NCBI RefSeq assembly: GCF_002224125.1
Contig: NZ_NCSM01000004.1
Coordinates: 62,001-126,000, forward strand
Direction of reading: 5' to 3'
DNA from: Streptomyces sp. NBS 14/10
GTDB taxonomy: Bacteria; Actinomycetota; Actinomycetes; Streptomycetales; Streptomycetaceae
DNA: 64,000 nucleotides
Made by a program: the position numbers and the translations under genes. Shown here piece by piece: positions 27,174 through 35,536 of this stretch. Positions within the stretch are counted from its first letter, which is position 1. Every line of letters begins with the position of its first letter. The notes beneath the pieces were generated by a model, which was not told where the DNA came from, did no database searches, and saw only the letters and a program-made list of their open reading frames with translations.

Positions 27174-28097
27174 ATGCCCGCACCTGTGTTCAGCCGTCGC
27201 CACGGTATGCGCGCCGCGGCCGCCGCGGCCCTCGCCATGCCACTCGTCGTCCAGTCCGAGGGCGCCGCCGAGGCCGACTCCGGCCCGGAGCGCGACGCGC
27301 GGCTGCGCGTCATGACCTTCAACCTCCGCTTCGCCTCCGACACCGAGCCCAACTCCTGGGCGCAGCGCCGCCCCGCCATGCGGGAGTTGCTGCGCCGCGA
27401 GGCGCCCCAACTGCTGGGGACCCAGGAGGGGCTGTACGGCCAGCTGCGCGATATCGCCCACGATGCCAACCGGTCGGGGCTGCGCTACGACTGGCTGGGC
27501 ACGGGAAGAGCGGGCGGCAGCCGTGATGAGTTCATGGCCGTCTTCTATGACACCAACCGGCTCGAACCGCTCGAGTACGACCACTTCTGGCTGTCCGACA
27601 CCCCGTATGTGATCGGGTCCAACACCTGGGGCGGGGCGGTGGTCCGTATGGTCACCTGGGTCCGCTTCCATGATCTGCACACCGGCGGGCAGTTCTACGC
27701 CCTCAACACCCACCTCGACCACCGCAGCCAGCCCGCCCGCGAGCGCGCCGCCGCCCTGATCACCGAACGGCTCGGCGGCCTCGACGCGGCCCTTCCCCGC
27801 ATCGTCACCGGCGACTTCAACGTCGCCGCCCATGGCAACCCGGTCTATGACGCGATGCTGGGCGGCGGCGCCCTCGTCGACTCCTGGGACGCGGCCGAGC
27901 GGCGCAGCGCGCAGTACGCGACCTTCCACGGCTACCGGCCGCTGGTCCCGGACGGCGACCGGATCGACTGGATCCTCACCTCACCGACCGTGCGCACCCA
28001 CTACGCGGCCATCAACCCCTACTCCCGGGACGGCCAGTTCCCCAGCGACCACCTGCCGGTGCAGGCGGTCATGCAGCTGCCCCTGACCCTGCCCTAA
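27174..28097 (+). CDS. Secreted endonuclease/exonuclease/phosphatase (EEP) family protein
   Basis: A 307-aa EEP-fold phosphoesterase, the superfamily of DNase I, inositol phosphatases and sphingomyelinases. Motifs in order: VMTFNLRF, LLGTQEG (metal-binding Glu), NTHLDHRS, IVTGDFNVAA, RIDWILTS and SDHLPVQAVM (catalytic Asp-His). The N-terminus (SRRHGMRAAAAAALAMPLVV) looks like a Tat or Sec signal peptide, so it is probably exported. GGAGG directly upstream supports ATG 27174. Its stop overlaps the convergent LysR stop by 4 bp (28094-28097). Confidence 0.85.
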   Translation: MPAPVFSRRHGMRAAAAAALAMPLVVQSEGAAEADSGPERDARLRVMTFNLRFASDTEPNSWAQRRPAMRELLRREAPQLLGTQEGLYGQLRDIAHDANRSGLRYDWLGTGRAGGSRDEFMAVFYDTNRLEPLEYDHFWLSDTPYVIGSNTWGGAVVRMVTWVRFHDLHTGGQFYALNTHLDHRSQPARERAAALITERLGGLDAALPRIVTGDFNVAAHGNPVYDAMLGGGALVDSWDAAERRSAQYATFHGYRPLVPDGDRIDWILTSPTVRTHYAAINPYSRDGQFPSDHLPVQAVMQLPLTLP

Positions 28098-28975
28098 GCC
28101 CGCCCGATGAGTTGCCGCGCCCGCCCGATCAGGGCGCGCGCGGCGGGGCTGACGGGGCCCTCGGCGCGCCAGGCGAACGCGAGGGCGCCGCGCAGCGCGG
28201 GGCGGGTGATGGTGAGGGCACACAGATCCTCGCGCCGCCGCACGACGCCCGAGGGCACGATCGCGATGCCCAGGCCGCGCGCCGCCAGCTCGGCGAGCAC
28301 CGCGGGGGTGCCGGCCTCGAAGGCGATATGCGGGGTGAAACCGGCCGTGGCGCAGGCCTCGTCGAGCAGCGAGCGGATGCCCGCGCCCCGGGGCAGGGCG
28401 ATCAGCACCCGGTCGCGCAGGGCGTCGAGCGGGATCGTCGACCGCTTCGCCAGTTCATGGTCCCGGCTGACCGCCGCGACGATGGTGTCCTGAGTGACGA
28501 CGTGGAGCTCGAGGCCCGGTGGCGGCGTGGTGCCGTAGGCGATGATGGCCGCGTCCAGCCGGCCGCCGCGCAGCGCGTCGACGAGCCCGTCGGAGCTGTC
28601 CGTGGTGAGGGTGATCTCCACGGCCGGGTGGTCCTCGTGGAACTCGGCCAGCAGTGTGGGCAGATCGACATTGTGGGAGGTCACCGTGCCGATGGCGACA
28701 TGCCCGCGGACCAGCCCGGTCAGCTCCTCCACGGCCAGCCGCACCCCGGAGACCGCCGAGAGCGCGGCCCGGGCGTAGGGGAGGACCGCCGCGCCCACCT
28801 CGGTCGGCCGCACCGAGCGCCCCGAGCGGTCGAGCAGTTCCTGCCCGAGCTCGTGCTCAAGGCGTTTGATCTGTGCGCTGACGCCGGGCTGGGCCACATG
28901 AAGCCGCTCCGCCGCCCTGGTGAAGTTGGCCTCCTCCACCACGGCCACGAAGTATTCGAGCTGCCGGAGTTCCAT
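28094..28975 (-). CDS. LysR-family transcriptional regulator
   Basis: A 293-aa LTTR. The N-terminal winged helix-turn-helix (MELRQLEYFVAVVEEANFT, AAERLHVAQPGVSAQIKRLE) is followed by a periplasmic-binding-protein-like effector domain (HVAIGTVTSHNVDLPTLLAEF). It is divergent from the SnoaL-like/monooxygenase pair at 29099-30606, with a 123-bp gap, so it very likely regulates that pair in response to an aromatic or related ligand (inference). The start at ATG 28975 fits the family N-terminus. Confidence 0.9.
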   Translation of the reverse strand: MELRQLEYFVAVVEEANFTRAAERLHVAQPGVSAQIKRLEHELGQELLDRSGRSVRPTEVGAAVLPYARAALSAVSGVRLAVEELTGLVRGHVAIGTVTSHNVDLPTLLAEFHEDHPAVEITLTTDSSDGLVDALRGGRLDAAIIAYGTTPPPGLELHVVTQDTIVAAVSRDHELAKRSTIPLDALRDRVLIALPRGAGIRSLLDEACATAGFTPHIAFEAGTPAVLAELAARGLGIAIVPSGVVRRREDLCALTITRPALRGALAFAWRAEGPVSPAARALIGRARQLIGRA

Positions 28976-29098
28976 AACGGCCGATGCTATAACGATTGCT
29001 TCTGGCGGGCAGCACAACCAGCTCTTGGACTTCTAGATCGCCGGGTCGCAGAGTGGAGGTGTCAGCAAGAGACGGAACGCGGGAGAGCAGGAGCAGCC

Positions 29099-29467
29099 AT
29101 GACCGACCAGACCACCGCGCGCGAGCGCGCCACCGAGCCCGAAGACCTCACCCGCCTGTTCGTGGAGCGGGCCAACGCCGGTGACGTCGAAGGGCTTGCC
29201 GAGCTGTACGAACCCGACGCCGTGCTTGCCTTCCCGCCGAGGTCCCAGACCGTCGGCCGCGAGGCGATCCGGGCGGTGTTCGAGCAGATGCTGGCGCAGG
29301 CGCCGCACTTCCAGCAGGAACCGACGCTGCCGACGGTCCGCAACGGCGACCTCGCCGTCACCTCGACCCGGCCGGCCGACAACACCGGCGGGCGGGTCCA
29401 GGTCGTACGGCGGCAGCCCGACGGCAGCTGGCTGCGGATCATCGACCGGCCCGAGATCAGGGACTGA
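29099..29467 (+). CDS. SnoaL-like / NTF2-like protein
   Basis: A 122-aa NTF2-fold protein: LTRLFVERANAGDVEGLAELYEPDAVL is the typical opening, and the C-terminal strand pair ends RIIDRPEIRD. Members act as isomerases, cyclases or carrier-like small-molecule binders. GCAGGAG upstream supports ATG 29099. It is followed after 2 bp by the monooxygenase gene, so the two are coupled, and it is divergent from the LysR regulator. Confidence 0.82.
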   Translation: MTDQTTARERATEPEDLTRLFVERANAGDVEGLAELYEPDAVLAFPPRSQTVGREAIRAVFEQMLAQAPHFQQEPTLPTVRNGDLAVTSTRPADNTGGRVQVVRRQPDGSWLRIIDRPEIRD

Positions 29468-29469
29468 CC

Positions 29470-30606
29470 GTGCGGGTGCTGATCGCGGGTGCCGGCATCG
29501 GCGGGCTGACCGCCGGCTTAAGCCTGCACGCCGCGGGGTTCGAGGTCACCGTGATCGAGGCCGTCCGCGAGCTGCGCCCCCTGGGCCTGGGCATCAATCT
29601 GCTGCCGCACGCCGTGGGGGAGCTGACCGCGCTCGGCCTCGGCGACGAGCTCGCCCGGATCTCGGTCGCCACCGCCGAGAACGTGTACTGCGACCAGTTC
29701 GGGAAGGCGCTCTTCACCGAGGAGCGCGGGCTCGCCGGGGGCTACCGGTGGCCGCAGTACTCCGTGCACCGCGGCCGGCTGCAGTCGCTGCTGCTGGCCG
29801 CCGTACGCGACCGGCTCGGCCCGCACGCCGTACGCACCGGCATCCGGCTGCTGGACTTCGAGCAGGACGCCGACGCGGTCCGGGTCCGGGTGCCCGGGGC
29901 CGAGATCGAGGCGGCGGCCCTGGTCGGCGCGGACGGTCTGCACTCGGCGGTGCGCGCGCGGCTGCATCCGGAGCAGGGCCCGCTGCTGTGGTCGGGGGTG
30001 CGGATGTGGCGCGGGGCGGCCGAGGCCAGGCCATTCCTCGGCGGCCGCTCGTCGGTGATCGCACGCGGCGCGGGCAACGCCGAACTGGTCGCCTATCCGA
30101 TCGGCCCGTCCTTGATCAACTGGGTGGCCCTGGTGCCGGTGGCCGAGCCCGGGCCGCTGCCCGGCGACGCCAACTGGAACACCCCGGGCCGGGCCGAGGA
30201 GGTGTTGCGGCACTTCGGCTCCTGGGACCTGGGCTGGCTCGACGTACCCGCGCTGATCGGCGACAGCCCGACGATCCTCGAATACCCGATGGTCGACCGC
30301 GACCCCCTGCCGATCTGGGGCGAGGGGCGGGTCACCCTGCTCGGTGACGCCGCGCACCCCATGTACCCGGTCGGGGCCAATGGGGCGTCGCAGGCCATCG
30401 TCGACGCCCGGGTGCTGGCCGAGCAACTCGCTCTGGACTTTCCCCGGGGCCTTGCCGCCTATGAGAAGGCGCGCCGGGAGGCCACCGCCGCGGTCGTCGC
30501 CGCCAACCGGGAGATGCAGCGCACGGGGGACGCCCGGTCCCCGGAAGAACTCGCCCGGATCACGGCGACCTACCGACGCGCCACCCGCGCCGACCACCAT
30601 CGCTGA
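29470..30606 (+). CDS. FAD-dependent monooxygenase (class A) with early TTA codon
   Basis: A 378-aa flavoprotein hydroxylase of the PHBH/salicylate hydroxylase type using NAD(P)H and O2. The Rossmann motif GAGIGGLTAGLSL lies at residues 7-19, GADGLHSAVR is the DG motif near 157, and TLLGDAAHPMYPVGANGASQ is the GD motif binding the FAD ribose. Codon 17 is TTA (29518-29520), the only TTA I saw in this operon, implying bldA-dependent translation. It starts GTG 2 bp after the SnoaL-like gene stop. The substrate is unknown. Confidence 0.88.
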   Translation: MRVLIAGAGIGGLTAGLSLHAAGFEVTVIEAVRELRPLGLGINLLPHAVGELTALGLGDELARISVATAENVYCDQFGKALFTEERGLAGGYRWPQYSVHRGRLQSLLLAAVRDRLGPHAVRTGIRLLDFEQDADAVRVRVPGAEIEAAALVGADGLHSAVRARLHPEQGPLLWSGVRMWRGAAEARPFLGGRSSVIARGAGNAELVAYPIGPSLINWVALVPVAEPGPLPGDANWNTPGRAEEVLRHFGSWDLGWLDVPALIGDSPTILEYPMVDRDPLPIWGEGRVTLLGDAAHPMYPVGANGASQAIVDARVLAEQLALDFPRGLAAYEKARREATAAVVAANREMQRTGDARSPEELARITATYRRATRADHHR

Positions 30607-30632
30607 AGAGCGCCACGTGGCCACTGTCGTGC

Positions 30633-30668
30633 CCGGCGCCGGCCACCGCGGCCGGTGGCAGGCGCCGG
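30633..30668. terminator. Long bidirectional hairpin
   Basis: A 16-bp stem (CCGGCGCCGGCCACCG at 30633-30648 against 30653-30668, one mismatch) with a 4-base loop lies between the convergent monooxygenase and Tat-protein stops. Confidence 0.75.
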
Positions 30669-30678
30669 AGCCGAGTGT

Positions 30679-31710
30679 TCAGCGGTGCTGGACCCGCTGC
30701 CAGGCGTCGAGCAGCCTGGCGGCCGAGCCACCGATCGGCCCGACGGCGTCCGCGAGGGTGGCGGCATCGGGCAGGTGTGCCGCGTTCACGGCGGCGACCG
30801 CCGCGCCCGCGTCGTCGATGGTGGCCGAGCAGACCGCCAGCAGATAGTCCGGCACGGTCAGTTCGGGGTCGGTGCAGCCCACCAGCGGGGTGCCGACGGC
30901 GGCGACCAGCGGGAACACCGTCCCGGGGATGCCGATGGCCGCCTCGGCGCGCGCGGAAGCCGTGACCGACGGGACGCTGCTGATCTCGTACCGGTCCCAC
31001 AGGCCGCGGTCCTCGCGCGGATGCAGACCGACCAGGATCCGCTTGCCCGCCGCGGCGAGCTTTTCCGCACTGGCCAGCAGCAGTTCCGTGCCAGGGGCCG
31101 CGTCTCCGGTGGCGTCCGGGTGGGTGACGCTGGTCAGGACGAGCACCAGACCGGGCTCCGGGCGGCGCGGCGGAAGGCCGTCGGTCTGCGGTGAACCGAC
31201 CGCCCGGATCGGCCGCCGCGTCCCCAGGTACTGGGCGAACGCCCGCCCCTCGGCGGGCGAGGAGGCGGTCAGCAGCCGCAGCCGCGGACGCAGCTCCCGG
31301 GCGCGGGGCGCCTCGACCGGCTTCTGATAGGCCAGGGCGCTCGCGGCCAGCGGGAGCCGCCGCAGCCGGGCCGCGCAGTCCGCCGGCCAGTCACCGGCCC
31401 CCGTGACGACGAGCAGATCCGCCTCCGGGGCGTCGGCGGGCGTGGCGACCGGGACCGGGTCTCCCGGGGTGATCTGGGTGTAGTCCGGCACCAGCTGGGT
31501 CAGTTGCCAGCCGCGCCGCGCCACCTCCGCGAGCAGCGGCTTGACGTGGTACGTACCCCAGGGCTCATTGGTGGCCACCAGGACCCGAAGCGGCCTGCCA
31601 CGCGTGGGCCCGGTGGCCACGGCCAGGTCCGCGCCGCCGAGCACCAGCCCCGCGGTTCCTCCCAAGACCCCGCCGAGCACGGCGCGGCGTGACACCTGAA
31701 GTCCGTTCAT
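30679..31710 (-). CDS. Tat-exported protein of unknown function, GT-B-like pattern
   Basis: A 343-aa protein with a twin-arginine signal (VSRRAVLGGVLGGTAGLVLGG). The mature part has alternating strands and helices (RVLVATNEPWGTYHVKPLLAEVARRG, GLVLVLTSVTHPD, ILVGLHPRED, GTVFPLVAAVGTPLVGCTDPEL) loosely reminiscent of epimerase or glycosyltransferase-B folds. That resemblance is weak and an exported location would be unusual for a sugar-nucleotide enzyme. The family is not recognised. The ATG start at 31710 directly precedes the signal. Confidence 0.65.
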   Translation of the reverse strand: MNGLQVSRRAVLGGVLGGTAGLVLGGADLAVATGPTRGRPLRVLVATNEPWGTYHVKPLLAEVARRGWQLTQLVPDYTQITPGDPVPVATPADAPEADLLVVTGAGDWPADCAARLRRLPLAASALAYQKPVEAPRARELRPRLRLLTASSPAEGRAFAQYLGTRRPIRAVGSPQTDGLPPRRPEPGLVLVLTSVTHPDATGDAAPGTELLLASAEKLAAAGKRILVGLHPREDRGLWDRYEISSVPSVTASARAEAAIGIPGTVFPLVAAVGTPLVGCTDPELTVPDYLLAVCSATIDDAGAAVAAVNAAHLPDAATLADAVGPIGGSAARLLDAWQRVQHR

Positions 31711-31821
31711 GACCGGCACAGTAACGGCGTGGCCCGAGCGATCAAGGCGACGGCGTGTGAACACCTCCGGAACACGCGCCATCGCCCTCACCAGGTCGGC
31801 TACCGCTCGAGGTGCGCCCTG

Positions 31822-31853
31822 CCGGTCAACGCGGGCGCCGGTCAACGCGGGCG
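31822..31853. repeat. Two-copy 16-bp tandem repeat
   Basis: CCGGTCAACGCGGGCG is repeated exactly at 31822-31837 and 31838-31853, just downstream of the MEDS/HATPase gene stop (31863, minus strand). Confidence 0.75.
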
Positions 31854-31862
31854 CCGGGGCGC

Positions 31863-32813
31863 TCAGATACGGGTGCGCAGCCTGATCACGGTGCCGTCCG
31901 TGTCGGTCTGCATCTGCACCACATCGCACAGCATGCGCACCCCCCACAGCCCGAACGCGGGCTCCGAGTCGGCCGGCGGGGTGAAGCCCCACAGCGCGTC
32001 CGGGTACCAGTGGCCGGGGCCGGAGATCTCGCTGACCAGGTCGCCGTTGTCGGTCCAGATCCGCAGGGCGGCGGGCGCGCGCCCGTGCCGGGCGGCGGTG
32101 GTGGCCACCTCGGCCACGCCGGCGACCATGTCCCGCAACGCGTCCCCGGTCAGCCCATGGCGGCCGGCCCGCTCGGTGGTGAAGACGCGCAGGGCGTCCA
32201 GATCGGCCGTGTTGACCGGCATCGTCTCGGCCAGCCGAGGGGCGCGGGGGAGCGGCCGGCGGTCGCAGGTGGCGATGAACGGGCCCGGGGCGGTGTACTC
32301 CTCGCTGGTGCGCGGCCCGTGCCCGTCGATCATCTCGGGGTGGGTCTGCCGCGCGTAGTCAAGGATCTGGGGAGGCAGCGCCTGCTCGTCGTAGCAGCAG
32401 ATCACCCGCGCCCCGGAGTCGCTGAACGCCGCGTTGACGATGGACTCGTAGCGCGCCCACTCCACGACCTCGAGCGGGGTACGCCCCTGCCACACCGGCT
32501 CGGCGACCAGCCGGGCCCGGCGGGGCTTCTCGGCCTCGACATAGGCGTGGTACGCGGCGATGGTCCGCACCGGGTGCTGATACCAGTGGAGCGCGTCCTC
32601 GAACTGTACCGACGAGGCGTCCTGGCCCAGGGCATCGCGCAGCGCGTTGATATTCGACTTGGAGGCGACCACGGCGACCGCGTCGTCGGCTTCAAGACCG
32701 GCGCGCAGGAAAGGCACACCGACCGAGACCACCTCCTCCTCGTCGCGGTAGAGGAATCCACGGTGCACCATGGAGTCGCGGTGCTCCGCGACCCCACTGC
32801 TCTGGCCGGTCAT
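31863..32813 (-). CDS. MEDS sensor domain plus HATPase (anti-sigma-like) protein
   Basis: A 316-aa cytoplasmic protein. Residues ~15-175 form a MEDS domain (MVHRGFLYRDEEEVVSVGVPFLRAGL, RVICCYDEQALPP, ARQTHPEM), thought to sense methanogen/methylotroph or hydrocarbon-derived signals. The C-terminal ~110 residues are an RsbW-like histidine-kinase-type ATPase (GPGHWYPDALWG, GLWGVRMLCDVVQM). The N-box, usually EALTNAVRHG-like, reads AEVATTAARHG, so the metal-chelating Asn is missing and kinase activity is doubtful. GAGGGAGG upstream supports ATG 32813. It is divergent from the epoxide-hydrolase-like gene. A partner sigma or anti-anti-sigma gene is not adjacent. Confidence 0.82.
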   Translation of the reverse strand: MTGQSSGVAEHRDSMVHRGFLYRDEEEVVSVGVPFLRAGLEADDAVAVVASKSNINALRDALGQDASSVQFEDALHWYQHPVRTIAAYHAYVEAEKPRRARLVAEPVWQGRTPLEVVEWARYESIVNAAFSDSGARVICCYDEQALPPQILDYARQTHPEMIDGHGPRTSEEYTAPGPFIATCDRRPLPRAPRLAETMPVNTADLDALRVFTTERAGRHGLTGDALRDMVAGVAEVATTAARHGRAPAALRIWTDNGDLVSEISGPGHWYPDALWGFTPPADSEPAFGLWGVRMLCDVVQMQTDTDGTVIRLRTRI

Positions 32814-33045
32814 AGGGCCTCCCTCGCGCTGCGCCGAAAAATCGCACACGGATCCGCGACTTGAGAAGTCGGGACGGTGTGATGCGCAGTCTGCCACCCT
32901 CGCCCGTGCGCCGCACGGGGGCCCTCAACATCGAACAATGCCTGAACGCAACGGTGTTGCGCCAGGAAGGGTCCCGGGTGGAGAGTCGACCGAGGCGTGG
33001 CGGCCGCACATGGACGCGACCTGGGGGGTGGCATAGCATCCCGGC

Positions 33046-33927
33046 GTGACACAGCTGAAGTACGTCAACGCTAATGGACTTGAGTTCGGCTATCTCGAAG
33101 CCGGCCCGACTGACGCGCCGTTGGCGCTCTGCCTGCACGGCTTCCCCGATACCGCGCACACCTGGCGCCATCTGCTGCCCGCCCTCGGCGACGCGGGCTA
33201 CCACGCCGTCGCCCCCTTCCTGAGAGGCTATGCGCCCACCGGTATACCCGCCGACGGCGCGTACCAGGCCGGTGCGCTGGCCGCCGACGCCAACGCGCTG
33301 CACGACGCGCTCGGCGGCGGTGACGACGCCGTGCTCATCGGACACGACTGGGGCGCGATCGCCACCTACGGCGCCACCGCCCACTCGCCGCAGCGCTGGC
33401 GGCGGGCGGTCACCATGGCCGTTCCCCCGCTGGGCGGGGTGCTGGCCGACTTCTTCGGCTTCGACTACGGCCAGTTCAAGCGCTCGTTCTACATCTTCCT
33501 GTTCCAGACGCCCCTGGCCGAGGCGGGGGCCGCGGCGCACGACATGGCGCTGATCGACGGCCTGTGGCGCGACTGGTCGCCGGGCTATCACCACGCCGAG
33601 CAGGACATCGCGCACGTCAAGGAGAGCCTGCGGGAGCCGGCCAACCTCGAGGCCGCCATCGGCTACTACCGCGCCCTGTTCGACCCCTCGCGCCACCTGG
33701 AGAAGTACGCCGCCGAGCAGGAGGCCGTCACCCGGACCGGGGAGCGGCCCACGCTCTACCTGCACGGCACGGCCGACGGATGCATCGGCGCCGACGTGGT
33801 CGGCAGCGCGAAGGACCACCTCCCGCCCGGTTCGCGCGTCGACCTGGTCGAGGGGGCGGGACACTTCCTGCACCTGGAGCGGCCCGAGGCCATCAACCGG
33901 GAGATCCTGGCCTGGCTGGCCGAGTAG
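33046..33927 (+). CDS. Alpha/beta hydrolase, epoxide hydrolase-like
   Basis: A 293-aa alpha/beta-hydrolase of the epoxide hydrolase/haloalkane dehalogenase branch. The nucleophile is Asp101 in IGHDWGAIA rather than Ser, the oxyanion motif is HGFPDTAHTW, and the catalytic base is His273 (GAGHFLHLERPE). Such enzymes open epoxides or displace halides via an alkyl-enzyme ester. The start is GTG 33046. It is divergent from the MEDS protein gene with a 232-bp gap. The substrate is unknown. Confidence 0.85.
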   Translation: MTQLKYVNANGLEFGYLEAGPTDAPLALCLHGFPDTAHTWRHLLPALGDAGYHAVAPFLRGYAPTGIPADGAYQAGALAADANALHDALGGGDDAVLIGHDWGAIATYGATAHSPQRWRRAVTMAVPPLGGVLADFFGFDYGQFKRSFYIFLFQTPLAEAGAAAHDMALIDGLWRDWSPGYHHAEQDIAHVKESLREPANLEAAIGYYRALFDPSRHLEKYAAEQEAVTRTGERPTLYLHGTADGCIGADVVGSAKDHLPPGSRVDLVEGAGHFLHLERPEAINREILAWLAE

Positions 33928-33990
33928 GGCTGAGTGAGGCCCTTTCAGGGCCGGGCGCTCCTCACCCACCTGAGACGAAAGCGGTACCTG

Positions 33991-34018
33991 CGGCGGATCC
34001 GGTATACCGGGTCCGCCG
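33991..34018. terminator. 28-bp near-perfect palindrome after hydrolase gene
   Basis: CGGCGGATCCGGTA is followed directly by TACCGGGTCCGCCG, a 14+14 palindrome with a single G-T wobble. It lies 64 bp after the hydrolase stop and could act as terminator or as a dyad binding site. Confidence 0.5.
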
Positions 34019-34025
34019 CACGGTT

Positions 34026-34047
34026 TACCGCCGCTATACCGCCGCTA
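34026..34047. repeat. Two-copy 11-bp tandem repeat
   Basis: TACCGCCGCTA is repeated exactly at 34026-34036 and 34037-34047, 70-90 bases before the small gene at 34115; it may be a regulatory site. Confidence 0.5.
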
Positions 34048-34114
34048 CCCCGCCCTCTTCGATGCTGGACACATCGCTACAGCCGCCCGGTAGGGATGCG
34101 TCTGGAGAGGGCCA

Positions 34115-34438
34115 GTGAACGTCGACGAGCAACACCAACAGCACACCGAGCACGATGCCCTCTACGCCTGGAGCACCTATCAGGTCTCCGGCGGAGTGGA
34201 AGGATCCGGCCCGAGCGGCACCTGCCGCGCGGAGAAGACCGCACGCGCCTGCCTCGAAGCGGCGCTGCAGGCCGCGGCGGTCCACTCGGACGTCTACTCC
34301 TGGGGGCAGCTCAGCCGGGTGCGGGCGGAAATCGATCTGCCCTTCCACCTGTGGTCCCGTGCCCCGGTCGCCTGGGCCGAGCCGGGGCCGCGGGAGACGG
34401 TCACCTGGCGGCCCGGTCTGGCGCCGCACGGACAGTGA
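34115..34438 (+). CDS. Small hypothetical protein (107 aa)
   Basis: Unrecognised. An acidic, His/Gln-rich N-terminus (MNVDEQHQQHTEHD) is followed by YAWSTYQVSGGVEGSG and an alpha/beta stretch ending FHLWSRAPVAWAEPGPRE. No signal peptide or metal motif is certain. GGAGAGG upstream of GTG 34115 supports the start. It lies 53 bp before the methyltransferase gene and may be cotranscribed with it. Confidence 0.65.
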   Translation: MNVDEQHQQHTEHDALYAWSTYQVSGGVEGSGPSGTCRAEKTARACLEAALQAAAVHSDVYSWGQLSRVRAEIDLPFHLWSRAPVAWAEPGPRETVTWRPGLAPHGQ

Positions 34439-34491
34439 CACGTAACGGCAGCGGTGAGGCGGTGGCAGTGCTCGTGGCAGGGGAATTCGGG

Positions 34492-35322
34492 ATGAACAGC
34501 AGCGGGGCCGGCATCGGGCTCAGGACACCGGGAATACGGCAGCACACCGGACACGGCCAGCATCAGGGGCGTGCGGCGAATCCGGCCCGGGTCTACAACT
34601 ATCTCGTCGGCGGCAAGGACAACTACCTCGCCGACTACGAGCAGGCCCAGCGCTTTCTGAAAGTCGCCCCCGAGGTCAGGGACACCGCGCTGTCCAACCG
34701 CCGATTCCTGGCCCGCGCCGTGACCCAGGTGGCCGGTGACGGCATCACCCAGTTCCTGGACATCGGCGCGGGCCTGCCGGTGAGCCCGAATGTGCACGAG
34801 GTGGCGCAGGCGGTCAATCCACGGGCCCGGGTGGTCTACGTCGACAACGACCCCATCGCGGTGAGCCACGGACGGGCGTTGCTGACCGGCTCCGGCACCA
34901 CGACGATCAGGGCCGATCTGCGCACCCCCGAGCAGATCCTCGACCACGACGAGCTGTGCCGGCTGCTGGACCCCGAGCAGCCGGTGGCGATCGTCCTGGC
35001 CTTCGTCCTCGACTACATCGACGACGCGGACGACCCCTGGGGACTCGTCGCCCGGCTCATGGACTGGGCCGCGCCGGGCAGCCGTCTGATCCTGTCCCAT
35101 GTCACCGGCGACTTCACCCAGAACCCGTACCGGGACTGGTCCGGGTTCACCGGCCCCGTCGTCTCCGGGGCGCGCGACCGGTCGCAGATCCTGGACTTCT
35201 TCACCGGGCTCGACCTCCTCGAACCCGGTCTTGTGCAGCTGCCGCTGTGGCGGCCGGGCATCGGCGCCGAGCACGACCCGTCGCGCGTCTGGGCCTACGG
35301 GGGCGTCGGCCGCAAGCCGTAA
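34492..35322 (+). CDS. SAM-dependent methyltransferase, DUF574 family
   Basis: A 276-aa protein of the actinobacterial DUF574 (PF04672) methyltransferase-like family, a group abundant in Streptomyces. Landmarks are PARVYNYLVGGKDNYLADYE near the N-terminus, QFLDIGAGLPVSPNVHEVAQ (SAM-binding motif I), VVYVDNDPIAVSHGRALL and the C-terminal RVWAYGGVGRKP. ATG 34492 is chosen; in-frame GTG codons about 25-30 bases upstream are possible. Substrates of this family are not established. Confidence 0.85.
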   Translation: MNSSGAGIGLRTPGIRQHTGHGQHQGRAANPARVYNYLVGGKDNYLADYEQAQRFLKVAPEVRDTALSNRRFLARAVTQVAGDGITQFLDIGAGLPVSPNVHEVAQAVNPRARVVYVDNDPIAVSHGRALLTGSGTTTIRADLRTPEQILDHDELCRLLDPEQPVAIVLAFVLDYIDDADDPWGLVARLMDWAAPGSRLILSHVTGDFTQNPYRDWSGFTGPVVSGARDRSQILDFFTGLDLLEPGLVQLPLWRPGIGAEHDPSRVWAYGGVGRKP

Positions 35323-35355
35323 CCCGAAAAGAAATCTGGCCCGTACGCTGCGGTT

Positions 35356-35520
35356 ATGGCAACGTTGCCCGCCGTGACACATAGCGACACCATCCTGATC
35401 ACCCCGCTCGCCGACCGTCCGTCGTTGATCGACCGCGTCGCTGTATCGATATGCGGCTCCGCCGCGCGGGCTCGCCGGGACTTCAACGCCCGTCACGGCA
35501 CACGAACCAAGCAGGTCTGA
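35356..35520 (+). CDS. Small hypothetical protein (54 aa)
   Basis: An open frame from ATG 35356 encodes MATLPAVTHSDTILITPLAD and ends ARHGTRTKQV. The protein is basic at its C-terminus and has a single Cys. No clear ribosome-binding site precedes it, and GTG 35374 is an alternative start. It follows the methyltransferase and converges on the SARP gene, with only 16 bp between stops. Coding status is tentative. Confidence 0.4.
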   Translation: MATLPAVTHSDTILITPLADRPSLIDRVAVSICGSAARARRDFNARHGTRTKQV

Positions 35521-35536
35521 GCGTCGGAAACACGCC

